64,000 bases of DNA from Paraburkholderia podalyriae (GTDB taxonomy: Bacteria; Pseudomonadota; Gammaproteobacteria; Burkholderiales; Burkholderiaceae): assembly GCF_014397785.1 (NCBI RefSeq), contig NZ_VZQQ01000008.1:124001-188000 (forward strand). The letters run 5' to 3'. The notes beneath the pieces were generated by a model. The model was given only the letters and a program-made list of their open reading frames with translations. It made no database searches and was not told where the DNA came from. Below, piece after piece: positions 34,923 to 43,122 of this stretch (positions are counted from its first letter, which is position 1; the number at the start of each line of letters is the position of its first letter). Position numbers and translations under genes: made by a program.

Positions 34923-36271
34923 TGAAGATACTCGACCAGATTGAAGAGGCGAGCCCCGCGATATCGTACGCGGGACTGATCGAGCGCATCGAGATCCTGC
35001 GCTCCACGTTGCGCTGGTCGACGCGGCTCGAACGTGGCGATATCGACAAGCTGCTGAGGCAAGCCACGTCGCTGCGCGACGAAGTCATGCAGCTCTCGCA
35101 CAAGGAGCGCTTCGTGCAGGCGGCCACGGCCGGCGAGCCGCAGACGAGCGCGGAGCAATCGCGCGGGGTCCGCCGCAAGGCGCTGCTCGAACGCAGCTTT
35201 ATTTTCGAGGGAACGTTCGGCGACAATCCGCGTTTGCTCGAATCGCTCGAAATCGCGGAAAAAGCCGCGCCAACCGACCTGCCGGTGTTGATCGATGGCG
35301 AAAGCGGCACCGGCAAGGAGCTGATGGCGAAAGTGATTCACGCGAATGGCGCGCGTGCGGACAAGCCGTTCATTTCGGTGAACTGCGGCGCGATTCCGGA
35401 CAATCTGCTCGAATCCGAACTATTCGGGCATCGCAAGGGCGCATTCACCGGCGCGTCGAACGACCGCAAGGGCAAATTCGAAAGCGCGCATACGGGTACG
35501 ATCTTTCTCGACGAAATCGGCGAGTTGCCGCTCGCGGGCCAGGTCAAGCTGCTGCGTGTGCTCGAGGCGCACGAGATTCAACGCGTCGGCTCCGACGAAA
35601 CGATCGCGGTCGATACGCGCATCGTCGCGGCGACCAATCGCAATCTGCGCAAGCTCAGCGAGGAAGGCCGGTTTCGCGAGGATCTGTTTTACCGCCTCAG
35701 CGTGATTCACGTGACGCTGCCACCGCTGCGCGAACGGCGCGACGAAATTCCGTTGCTGATTGCGTGGTTCGGCGACGAAGCGGCGGGCACGCTGAAACGC
35801 CGGCCGGTCAGATTGACGCCGCGTTTGCGAGACTTTCTGTTGAGCTACGCGTATCCGGGCAACATCCGCGAATTGCGCAACGTGATGTATCGCATTTCAT
35901 GTCTGGCTGGAGAGATGGCCGACGTCGAGCATCTGCCGCTCGATATGCGACCCGCTGCACCGGGTTCAGCGGCGGCTCAGACGGATGGCGGGCTAGCGAG
36001 CGGCGAGCAGCCAATCAGTGTCGCGAACCTGATGTCGTTGAGCGACGCGAAGCGGGCCGCGAGCGACGACGCCGAAAAGGCGTTCCTCGAACGCGGACTG
36101 CGTGAAGTCAGCGGGACGGTCGCCGAGTTGGCACGGCGCATCGATATGAATCGCTCGCACTTGCAGATGCTGCTGAAAAAGCACGGCCTGCACTCGAAGG
36201 ATTTCCGCAATCGCAATGCGCCGCCCGCGAAAAACGGCGCGAACGAACGCGACGAGGAAGACGAAGGTTGA
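34919..36271 (+). CDS. Sigma-54-dependent transcriptional activator
   Basis: The 450 aa protein starts inside the exporter stop (ATGA overlap). An N-terminal region of about 105 residues is not a receiver, PAS or GAF domain that I recognise. The AAA+ domain at about 110-335 has Walker A GESGTGKE, the sigma-54-contacting GAFTGA loop, Walker [13 protein letters not shown] and the arginine-finger region [10 protein letters not shown] Fis-type HTH ends the protein ([21 protein letters not shown]). It should activate the -24/-12 promoters of the peptide genes in this locus. Confidence 0.94.
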   Translation: MMKILDQIEEASPAISYAGLIERIEILRSTLRWSTRLERGDIDKLLRQATSLRDEVMQLSHKERFVQAATAGEPQTSAEQSRGVRRKALLERSFIFEGTFGDNPRLLESLEIAEKAAPTDLPVLIDGESGTGKELMAKVIHANGARADKPFISVNCGAIPDNLLESELFGHRKGAFTGASNDRKGKFESAHTGTIFLDEIGELPLAGQVKLLRVLEAHEIQRVGSDETIAVDTRIVAATNRNLRKLSEEGRFREDLFYRLSVIHVTLPPLRERRDEIPLLIAWFGDEAAGTLKRRPVRLTPRLRDFLLSYAYPGNIRELRNVMYRISCLAGEMADVEHLPLDMRPAAPGSAAAQTDGGLASGEQPISVANLMSLSDAKRAASDDAEKAFLERGLREVSGTVAELARRIDMNRSHLQMLLKKHGLHSKDFRNRNAPPAKNGANERDEEDEG

Positions 36272-36294
36272 GTGAAGCGCCCACCTGAAGACCA

Positions 36295-37065
36295 TCAAGG
36301 CGCCGGATTCAGCAAGGTCTTGTCCGCCGCATTGGGGTCCTGCGCTTCGACGACCACCGCGGTAATGTTGTCGCGCCCGCCGCGCGCGAGCGCGAGGTCG
36401 ACGAGTTCGCAACAGGCGTTTTCACGCTCCGCCGACGTCAGCACATCGGCGATCTCGTCGTCGCTCAGTTCATTGCTGAGACCGTCGCTGCACAACAGGA
36501 ACACGTCGCCGTCGGCGACTTCGATCGCGTCGTCGTCGAGTTCGAGCAGATCCGTCGCACCGACCGCGCGCGTGATCATGTGCTGCGCGGGATGATGACG
36601 TGCCGCTTCGTCGGAGATGACGCCGAGCGAGCGCAACTCTTCGACCTGGCTGTGATCGCGCGTCAGTTGCCGCAACTGTCCCGCGCGGTACAGATAGATG
36701 CGGCTGTCGCCGGCCCACAGATAGCCGCAGAAGCGATCGCAGGCAAGCAGCACGACCACGGTGCTGCCGATGCGCTGCACCTGGCGGCGCGCGGCTTCGT
36801 CGCGCAATTGGCGATTCGCGGTTTGCAGCCGCGCGCGTACATCGGCGATCAGCGTTCTGAGGCCGTGCGGCGCCGCCAGTTGAGTCAATGCTTCGATCAC
36901 GGTGCGGCTCGCAAAGTCGCCGACCGCGTGCCCGCCCATCCCATCGGCGACGGCCCAGCGTCCCGCTTCGGGCTCGTCGAGGCAGGCGTCTTCGTTGATT
37001 TCGCGCACCCGTCCCACGTCCGAACGCGCGGACGAGGTCCAGCGAAATTGGCTCGCGCAGGTCAC
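36295..37065 (-). CDS. PP2C-family Ser/Thr phosphatase (Stp1/PppA-like)
   Basis: The 256 aa protein starts at GTG, five bases after the stop of peptide gene P6, so it is likely translationally coupled to it. PP2C metal-binding motifs are intact: SDVGRVREINEDAC, VADGMGGHAVGD, GDSRIYLYRAG and the C-terminal GGRDNITAVVV; SDGLSNELSDDEI is also present. It should reverse phosphorylation by the local kinase on the FHA protein or other targets. It converges on the sigma-54 activator gene. Confidence 0.93.
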   Translation of the reverse strand: MTCASQFRWTSSARSDVGRVREINEDACLDEPEAGRWAVADGMGGHAVGDFASRTVIEALTQLAAPHGLRTLIADVRARLQTANRQLRDEAARRQVQRIGSTVVVLLACDRFCGYLWAGDSRIYLYRAGQLRQLTRDHSQVEELRSLGVISDEAARHHPAQHMITRAVGATDLLELDDDAIEVADGDVFLLCSDGLSNELSDDEIADVLTSAERENACCELVDLALARGGRDNITAVVVEAQDPNAADKTLLNPAP

Positions 37066-37070
37066 AACGG

Positions 37071-37358
37071 CTACACCATGTCGTTTCTATTGCGTGCGTC
37101 CGGAGACACGTTGAGGTTCGCGTTCGCGCCGGTGTTGCGTACGTCGACCGACTGGAACTGGTTGATCATCTGGTTAGCATAGAAGTTGTTGGAGACCTCG
37201 TACAGATTGACCACGGGCCCGATGCTGGGGGTTTGCGGCACGAACGGCTGAATCCAGCCATAGATCCACGGCGCGCCGCCGCCACCGCGAATCGCCGCCA
37301 TTGCTTTGCGATCGAGCGCGAGGTTCAAAGAGAGGTCGTTCAATTTGATGCAGGACAT
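37071..37358 (-). CDS. Double-glycine leader peptide precursor P6
   Basis: The 95 aa precursor has CGGAG before its ATG. The 26-residue leader is MSCIKLNDLSLNLALD, RKAMAAIRGG. The 69-residue core begins GGAPWIYGWIQPFVPQTP and then shows an Asn/Gln-rich beta-like stretch (VSNNFYANQMINQFQSVDV, NTGANANLNV). It has a strong sigma-54 promoter and is followed immediately by the PP2C gene, which therefore shares its induction. Confidence 0.85.
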   Translation of the reverse strand: MSCIKLNDLSLNLALDRKAMAAIRGGGGAPWIYGWIQPFVPQTPSIGPVVNLYEVSNNFYANQMINQFQSVDVRNTGANANLNVSPDARNRNDMV

Positions 37359-37419
37359 GTCGTTCTCCGGTTGGTCGCGTGCGCAATGCGCGCGGCTGAA
37401 TGGACTCTGCACCTAATGG

Positions 37420-37435
37420 CGCAAAGACCATGCCA
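37420..37435 (-). promoter_or_regulatory. Sigma-54 promoter of P6-PP2C
   Basis: Minus-strand TGGCATGGTCTTTGCG: -24 TGGCAT, -12 TTTGCG, GG-GC spacing 12. The ATG of P6 is 62 bp downstream. Confidence 0.78.
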
Positions 37436-37751
37436 ATCGGGGGCGGATTCCAGCCGAAGCTCGCGGCCCGTTGACTGGCGTGCGTTTGCGCAGCTTCACC
37501 TCGCCCGCGGTCAACGCAAGCGGTCGGCTCGCGGCCAACAAGCCCGCGTTCGAACAGGTGTGGGACCCAACACATTCAACGGGGTCCCACGCGCGCTCTA
37601 TTGATGTGAAAGCACCGCGCGACACGGCTCGCAAATGAGCGTCGCTCGCCAACAGATCAGCGCGTTTTCTGTTGGTCTGGTACTGACATCTTCCTCTTCA
37701 GAAACTCGCTGGATTAGCCGCCAACCCTATAAACAGGGGCTTTTCGGCGCA
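37436..37751. other. Divergent gap between P6 and LRAT promoters
   Basis: About 315 bp without a supported gene, bracketed by two outward-facing sigma-54 promoters. It is the natural place for a shared activator-binding site. Confidence 0.5.
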
Positions 37752-37767
37752 TGGCCCGGATGATGCA
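37752..37767 (+). promoter_or_regulatory. Sigma-54 promoter of LRAT-like gene
   Basis: TGGCCCGGATGATGCA: -24 TGGCCC, -12 ATGCA, GG-GC spacing 12. The preferred ATG is 43 bp downstream. Confidence 0.6.
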
Positions 37768-37809
37768 AAAGCTGACGCAACCATGTTGGAAATGCGAACG
37801 AGGCCAGCC

Positions 37810-38331
37810 ATGAACATCCAGATGCCTGATACACGCGACCACGGCCCGCAATCCGCAGCGGCTTGCGACACCGCATCATCGACGATCGATCTGCCGATCG
37901 GCTCGCATCTGGTCACGCAACGCAACGGCTATGAGCATCACGGCATCTATGTCGGCAACGGCCGCGTCGTGCATTACTCGGGCTTTGCGGGCTCCGCGCA
38001 TCGCGGGCCCGTCGAGGAAGTCGAACTGACGCGCTTCGCCGCCGGCCATTCGCTGTCGGTTCGCGCGACGCCGAGCGCGATCTACGCCGGCGCGGAAGCG
38101 GTGCGCCGCGCGCGCTCCCGCCTCGGCGAAAACCGCTATCGCCTGCTGACCAACAACTGCGAACACTTCTGCGCGTGGTGCCTGCTCGGCGAAAGCCGCA
38201 GCGAACAGGTGCATTGCTGCCTGTGCCATCCGCGCACGGGCGTGCGTGCGCTGCTGTGCCTCGTGAAGGCGTTTGTCGACAGCGGGACGAGGAATCAACA
38301 CGGCGTGGCGCCACTCGCGCAACTCGCGTGA
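37810..38331 (+). CDS. LRAT-like (NlpC/P60 fold) protein
   Basis: Start at the ATG giving MNIQMPDTRDHGPQ (173 aa) with GAGG upstream. The LRAT signature is present: GSHLVTQRNGYEHHGIYVG with the two His, and the nucleophile Cys in LLTNNCEHFCAWC. Additional cysteines follow (VHCCLCHP). Related eukaryotic enzymes transfer acyl chains; bacterial members are poorly known. A sigma-54 promoter lies directly upstream, so it belongs with the peptide genes. Acylation or hydrolysis of a peptide or lipid is possible but not shown. Confidence 0.85.
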   Translation: MNIQMPDTRDHGPQSAAACDTASSTIDLPIGSHLVTQRNGYEHHGIYVGNGRVVHYSGFAGSAHRGPVEEVELTRFAAGHSLSVRATPSAIYAGAEAVRRARSRLGENRYRLLTNNCEHFCAWCLLGESRSEQVHCCLCHPRTGVRALLCLVKAFVDSGTRNQHGVAPLAQLA

Positions 38332-38372
38332 GCGCAGCGCGTCACGAACCGGACGATTGGAGGAGAAACATC

Positions 38373-38624
38373 ATGGTTGCCGCAGAAAAGAGCTTGCATT
38401 GGGCCGTCGACAAATGGCTCGCGCCCACGCCGTCGATGCCCGCGCGCGTCGTGCGGTTCTGCCATCGCGCGTCGCAACAGCAGCGCTATGTGTGCGTGCA
38501 GACGTTGAAGCCGGAAGGACTGCTGTCGATTTTCTTCTTCCGCCACGGCGACGGTTCATGGAACGTGTTCCCGCCGCTAGCGGAGCGGCCCGCGATGAGC
38601 GGGTATTGCCGCACGGCCGCGTAG
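38373..38624 (+). CDS. Hypothetical 83-residue protein downstream of LRAT gene
   Basis: It starts at ATG after a strong GGAGGAGAAACATC leader, 41 bp behind the LRAT gene and probably cotranscribed. Sequence MVAAEKSLHWAVDKWL, then ARVVRFCHRASQQQRYVCVQ and LLSIFFFRHGDGSWNVFPP. There is no signal peptide. I do not recognise the family. Confidence 0.7.
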   Translation: MVAAEKSLHWAVDKWLAPTPSMPARVVRFCHRASQQQRYVCVQTLKPEGLLSIFFFRHGDGSWNVFPPLAERPAMSGYCRTAA

Positions 38625-38628
38625 AAAC

Positions 38629-39507
38629 TCATGCGCGGCCCGGCGTGGCCGCTTCCTTCGCGATCCACTGACTGAACAGCACCATTGCCGGCGTCATTGG
38701 CTTACCCTTCAGGCAGGTCAGCCAGTAACTGCCCGCCTGGACCTCGACGTCGAACGGGCGCACCAGACGCCCGGTCTTGAGTTCCCGTTCGAACATCGAC
38801 GCAGGCGCGAGCGCGATGCCCGCACCCTGCATCGCCGCCTCCACCATCAGCCGGGACGAATCGAACACCGGCCCGCGCACCGGCCGCGGCGCGATGCCCG
38901 CGGCCGCGAACCAGTTCATCCAGTCGTCCACGCGGTACGAGCGCAGCAGCGTTTCGTCGGCGAGATCGTCGGGCCGCGCCAGGCGCGCGGCGATCTCGGG
39001 CGTGCAGAGTAGCGCGAGCGGCGCGTCGAGCAGTTTGGTGGCGAGCGAGCCGGGCCACGTGCCGTCGCCGAAACGGATCGCGAAATCGAGGCATTCGGTC
39101 GCGAGGTCGACGACGTTGTTGTGGGTCAGCAGCCGCAGTTCGACGAACGGATGCGCGTCCCGAAACGATGTCACGCGCGGCATCAGCCAGCCGACCGCGA
39201 ACGTGCCGACCACACCGACCGTCAGCACCTCGTGCAAATGTCCGCCGTCGAACTGCCGGAGCGCCGCCTCGATGCGATCGAACGCGTCGGACAGCACGGG
39301 GCGCAGCGCGAGCCCTTCGTCGGTCATCGCGAGGCCGCGCGGCAAACGCTTGAACAGCGCCGTGCCGAGCCGCTCCTCCAGCGAACGGACCTGCTGGCTG
39401 ACCGCGGCCTGAGTCACGTTCAGCTCTTGCGCGGCGCGTGTGAAGCTCAGATGTCGCGCGGACGATTCGAACGCGCGCAGCGCGTTCAGCGGGAGATACG
39501 GTCTCAT
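38629..39507 (-). CDS. LysR family regulator (GcvA/AmpR-like)
   Basis: The 292 aa protein starts MRPYLPLNALRAFESSARHL and has the HTH SFTRAAQELNVTQAAVSQQVR, typical of the GcvA/AmpR branch. A substrate-binding domain follows (VGVVGTFAVGWLMPRV). It converges head-on with the 83-residue ORF gene. No beta-lactamase or gcv operon is adjacent, so the target is unknown. An inverted repeat AGTGGGC/GCCCACT lies upstream at 39533-39562. Confidence 0.9.
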   Translation of the reverse strand: MRPYLPLNALRAFESSARHLSFTRAAQELNVTQAAVSQQVRSLEERLGTALFKRLPRGLAMTDEGLALRPVLSDAFDRIEAALRQFDGGHLHEVLTVGVVGTFAVGWLMPRVTSFRDAHPFVELRLLTHNNVVDLATECLDFAIRFGDGTWPGSLATKLLDAPLALLCTPEIAARLARPDDLADETLLRSYRVDDWMNWFAAAGIAPRPVRGPVFDSSRLMVEAAMQGAGIALAPASMFERELKTGRLVRPFDVEVQAGSYWLTCLKGKPMTPAMVLFSQWIAKEAATPGRA

Positions 39508-39847
39508 GGTGCAGATAATAGATTTTCTTGTGAGTGGGCTAACTTATCATCCTCGGCCCACTTCGCGGACTCCCCGTGTGTTATCCGTCTGTCGAATTGT
39601 GCGACACTAGGGCCACATCGACGGGGGCAACCGCCCGCCCGGCGCCGCGCGACACGCGCGGCAGCGGGTCGGTGGCAAAGACCTGGCAATCGTGAGCAAT
39701 CGTGAACGGCCACTGCGAATTGCCTCGATGTAGGTGGTGAGAAGTTGACTGTCCAGATGGAATGCTCGACATGTTCTGCCGACGTTCGTCCTGATAAGCC
39801 GTCGGCTTGTGCAACCTTGCATCATTGCCCTCGATCGGGAGTCCGCT
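39508..39847. other. Divergent gap between LysR and DUF4126 genes
   Basis: About 340 bp with no gene supported. It contains an inverted repeat with 7-bp arms (AGTGGGC 39533-39539, GCCCACT 39556-39562), a candidate site for the LysR protein. Confidence 0.4.
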
Positions 39848-40339
39848 ATGTCCGTGTATGTTCTGGCCTTGTTCATTGGCGTCGTCGCCGGCCTGCGCGC
39901 GATGATCGCCCCCGCCGCCGTCAGTTGGGCCGCGCGTCTGGGATGGCTGCCGCTGCAAGGCACCCCGCTCGCATTCTTCGGCTTCACGGCCACGCCGTAT
40001 ATCTTCACCGTGCTGGCGGTCATCGAACTGGTCACGGATCAATTGCCCGAAACGCCGAGCCGCAAGGTGCCGCTGCAATTCGGCGCGCGCATCGTGCTCG
40101 GTGCGCTGAGCGGCGCGGCGATCAGCGGCGCGCATGGCGGCCTCGCGGGAGGCTCGATCGTCGGGGTGCTCGGCGCGGTGGTTGGCGCCGTCGGCGCGGT
40201 GATCGGCACGCTCGGCGGCGCGAAAGTGCGCAGCTCGCTTGCCAACATGTTCGGACGCGATGCGCCCGCCGCGTTGATCGAGGACGTGGTCGGGATCGTC
40301 GCCGCGGCGTTGATCGTCGTGTCGATGCATGGGTTCTGA
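39848..40339 (+). CDS. DUF4126 family membrane protein
   Basis: Start at the ATG giving MSVYVLALFIGVVAGLRAM with CGGGAG upstream; 163 aa. The N-terminal GVVAGLRAMIAPAAVSWAA and glycine-rich middle (GLAGGSIVGVLGAVVGAVGAVIG) are characteristic of DUF4126. About four to five membrane segments. Function unknown; it stands alone. Confidence 0.85.
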   Translation: MSVYVLALFIGVVAGLRAMIAPAAVSWAARLGWLPLQGTPLAFFGFTATPYIFTVLAVIELVTDQLPETPSRKVPLQFGARIVLGALSGAAISGAHGGLAGGSIVGVLGAVVGAVGAVIGTLGGAKVRSSLANMFGRDAPAALIEDVVGIVAAALIVVSMHGF

Positions 40340-40390
40340 CACGACCGCAAACACGAACACAAACACGGACACAAGCGCAAACGCGGCCGC

Positions 40391-41045
40391 TTATTGAACC
40401 CGGGCGATTCGGGCGGCCGTCTTGACCGGCGCCGCAGCCGCCGTCGAACTCGCCGCTACGGGCGGGATCAGCTTGCCTTGCACCAGTAGCTGAAGCGTCT
40501 TCGCCACCAGCATCGCGATGATCGCATTCGCCGCCAGGAACAGAACCGGTGCCGCGAATTCGATCGGACCCGTCGGGCCACGTTCGACCAGACGCAGTGC
40601 CATCGTCGGCAATGCGGCCGCACCGAAGCTGAACGCCCAGTAGCCGGGCACGAACGCCTGCCGGCGAATCCACGGCAGCAAACGCAGTAACAGCAGCGCC
40701 TGATAGAGGCCTTAGCCGAGCAGCGCGTAGGCGAACAGATCGGGCGTGCCGGTGGTCAGGCTCATGTACGCGACGCCACCGACGACCGGCGGCGCGAGTT
40801 GCACGCCGAGGGTCGGGCGCAGAGCTTCGGGCAGCGGTTCATGCACGGCGGCGCGATGCAGGATCATCGATTCGAGCGCGAGCCACGATGACCCAGACGG
40901 CGAGTGCCGCGACCGTCACCACGCTGCCCGCGACGGCTGGCAGATGCCACAGGCGGATTGCCACACGCCACAGGTTGGCAAGCGCCAACGTGCCCACCGC
41001 GATCCCCAGGAAGCCAGCGGGAACCGCACCACGATTGCTGTTCAT
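40391..41045 (-). pseudogene. Decayed tehA-like (TDT family) transporter gene
   Basis: The N-terminus is intact from MNSNRGAVPAGFLGIAVGTL through TVAALAVWVIV. Near 40890 the frame changes and resumes as LESMILHRAAVHEPLPEALR, a segment that lies far downstream in full-length TehA, so roughly the middle third appears deleted. An in-frame TAA (near 40713) then replaces a codon in FAYALLG-stop-GLYQALLLLRLLPWI. The C-terminal reading frame continues for 96 codons. TehA-type proteins export dicarboxylates or tellurite-related anions; this copy cannot make one. Confidence 0.8.
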
Positions 41046-41361
41046 GACGACCTCCGAACGTTGCGACGCGCTCCCGGTGTGTTGGCTTGGCGCGATCGAT
41101 GGCTTACCGTAAAAGGCCGCGGACAATCGCAGAACGCTGCAAACGCTCGATCAATGGCGCGAGCGTCTCAAGCTGTGTTTTCAGCGGGGAAACGGGCAGG
41201 AACGCGGCCGTCGAGCGCCCATGCGCACCCGCATCGCTGGATGTCGCGCAAGAGTCCCGGCAGTGTCCTGTTATCAGCCGCGCCTGGCCGTATACAATAC
41301 GGCAGCGCCTGATCACCGCGGGCTTTTCCCCGCCTATTTGCCAACCAATCCAACCCAACCC
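41046..41361. other. Upstream region of squalene/phytoene synthase gene
   Basis: About 315 bp without a supported gene. It includes a 17-bp palindrome GCCGTAT-ACA-ATACGGC at 41287-41303 that overlaps a TATACAAT-like -10 region. Confidence 0.45.
41287..41303. promoter_or_regulatory. Palindromic operator candidate before synthase gene
   Basis: Perfect 7-bp arms around ACA, overlapping a possible -10 box about 65 bp before the synthase ATG. The regulator is unknown. Confidence 0.4.
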
Positions 41362-42408
41362 ATGCCGGAACCGACCCGGGCCTTCCTTCTCGGCCCGCTC
41401 CTGAAAGGCGTTTCACGCTCCTTCTATCTGACGCTGCGCGTGCTGCCCATCGGCATGCGCGATCCGATCGGCCTCGCGTATCTGCTCGCGCGTGCGGCCG
41501 ATACGATTGCGGACACCTCGCTGATTGCTCCGGGTCAACGCCTCGAATTGCTGCTCGCGCTGCGCGATCAGGTCAATGGTGTGGCCGTCGACAGCGCGCC
41601 GTTCCAGCGCATCGCCACGGAACTCGCGGATCAACAGGCACAGTCGGATGAAAAGCTGCTGCTCGAATCGTTGAGCCCCGCACTCGACGCGCTCGCACAA
41701 CTGAGCGAGTCCGACCGCCACGCGGTGCGCGCGATCGTCACCACACTGACCGAAGGCATGGAATTCGATTTGCGCACGTACCCCGACGAACGCTCCGGCC
41801 AGATCGCGGCGCTGCGCGAATACGACGAACTCGATCGCTATACGTATCTGGTCGCGGGGTGCGTCGGCGAGTTCTGGACCACGATGACTTACGCGCACAT
41901 GCCGGGCACGCTGAAAGAACAGCCCGACACGATGAAGCAGCGTGGCGTGCGTTTCGGCAAGGCATTGCAAATGACCAACGTGCTGCGCGATTGCGGCAAA
42001 GACTTGCGCATCGGCCGCTGCTATCTGCCGCAGAGCATGCTCGAGCGCCACGGTCTGAACGCGCGCGATCTGCTGCAATCGGCCAATTCGTTGCGCGCGC
42101 GGCCGCTGCTCGCCGAGCTTCTGCGCAAGACCCTCGATCATTTCCGCGCGGCGCTCGACTATACGCTCGCGATTCCGGCGAGCGCGGTGCGCTTGCGGCT
42201 CGCCTGCCTGTGGCCGATCCTGATCGGCCTGGACACCTTGCTGCTGCTCGCGGACAACGACGCATGGCTCGATCCGGCGAAAGTGTCGAAGGTGACGCGC
42301 CATCGCGTGTATCGGATCATCGCGTCGTCGCTGCTGCTGGTGCCGTCGAATGTGCTCATGCGAAATGCGATCAATAGCCGCATCGCGCGAATCGCGGCGC
42401 GGCTGTAG
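41362..42408 (+). CDS. Squalene/phytoene synthase family protein
   Basis: Start at the ATG giving MPEPTRAFLLGPLLKGVSRS (348 aa); the context is A/C-rich without a clear Shine-Dalgarno. The two Asp-rich motifs of head-to-head prenyl synthases are seen: ARAADTIADT and NVLRDCGKDL. The sequence SFYLTLRVLPIGMRDPIGLAYLLARAAD resembles squalene synthases more than CrtB. The gene is alone, without hopanoid or carotenoid neighbours, so the product is not settled. Confidence 0.88.
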   Translation: MPEPTRAFLLGPLLKGVSRSFYLTLRVLPIGMRDPIGLAYLLARAADTIADTSLIAPGQRLELLLALRDQVNGVAVDSAPFQRIATELADQQAQSDEKLLLESLSPALDALAQLSESDRHAVRAIVTTLTEGMEFDLRTYPDERSGQIAALREYDELDRYTYLVAGCVGEFWTTMTYAHMPGTLKEQPDTMKQRGVRFGKALQMTNVLRDCGKDLRIGRCYLPQSMLERHGLNARDLLQSANSLRARPLLAELLRKTLDHFRAALDYTLAIPASAVRLRLACLWPILIGLDTLLLLADNDAWLDPAKVSKVTRHRVYRIIASSLLLVPSNVLMRNAINSRIARIAARL

Positions 42409-42592
42409 GCGTAAACGCCTACGGTTGCACGCACGGCTACGCGCATCGAATAAAACCGAATCGCTTCAACGCACTACGAATCGCACGCAGCGCCCGCGGT
42501 TTGTGCTTGATCATTGAATAGTCAGCAATCGGGAAAGCCCTAGGCCACTGCATTCGCGCTTCGCGTTAGTCTCTTCGAAAAGGAGACGACCC

Positions 42593-42841
42593 ATGCGACA
42601 GGCGTTCAATATTGCGTTGGTGCTTTTGCTTGGCTATTTGATGGCGGATCGGGCGTTGATGCGTGCGCAGGCGGGCGAGGTCGGCACGATGACGTGTCAC
42701 CAGGGCGCGGCGCTCGTCAAATCCGATGCATTGAAAAAGGGCTTTGGTGACGCTGGCGCGAGCGCGCAGAGCGAGAGCTTCCTGTCGAGTTGCCTCGTGA
42801 CCGGGCGCGGCCAGGTCGGCAATCTGATCGCGCGCGACTGA
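42593..42841 (+). CDS. Small hypothetical protein with N-terminal membrane segment
   Basis: The 82 aa protein follows AAAAGGAGACGACCC. A hydrophobic start (MRQAFNIALVLLLGYLMADR) is followed by a soluble part with two Cys (MTCHQGAAL, LSSCLVTGRG). I do not recognise the family. The candidate small RNA at 42893-43000 lies 50 bp downstream. Confidence 0.65.
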   Translation: MRQAFNIALVLLLGYLMADRALMRAQAGEVGTMTCHQGAALVKSDALKKGFGDAGASAQSESFLSSCLVTGRGQVGNLIARD

Positions 42842-42892
42842 GCGCCGGCAGCTACAGATTCGTCGCGGCGCACGTGGAGCGCCGCGAAAAAG

Positions 42893-43000
42893 CGCCCAGA
42901 CCGTGAAGGTCCGGGCGAAGTCATCGGGAGCCCGATGACGGAGGTAACCACATATGAACTGGCCCGCGCTCGGAGATACCCGAGCTGCGGGCCAGTTCAT
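42893..43000 (+). ncRNA. Candidate three-hairpin small RNA with exposed GGAGGTAA
   Basis: Three consecutive stem-loops are seen. P1 (42893-42917) has arms CGCCC..ACC / GGT..GGGCG. P2 (42921-42938) has arms TCATCGGG / CCCGATGA. P3 (42954-43000) is an almost continuous 20-bp stem, outer arms ATGAACTGGCCCGC / GCGGGCCAGTTCAT and inner arms GCTCGG / CCGAGC, followed by TTTT-like TTTTG. Between P2 and P3 lies single-stranded CGGAGGTAACCACAT, a ribosome-site-like sequence. From memory this resembles the betaproteobacterial toxic small RNA family. Alternatively it is a terminator plus a chance 46-codon frame starting at 42954. Confidence 0.55.
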
Positions 43001-43122
43001 TTTGAATCGGGGGTGCGCGTCGCAAGGACGCGCCGTTCGGAAGCGCTGGCGGTTCGGGTCGCCGCCGTACGGCTTCGGGCGACACAACTGCTGAGCTTAA
43101 CGAGCCGCTTGCTGCCTGCCGC

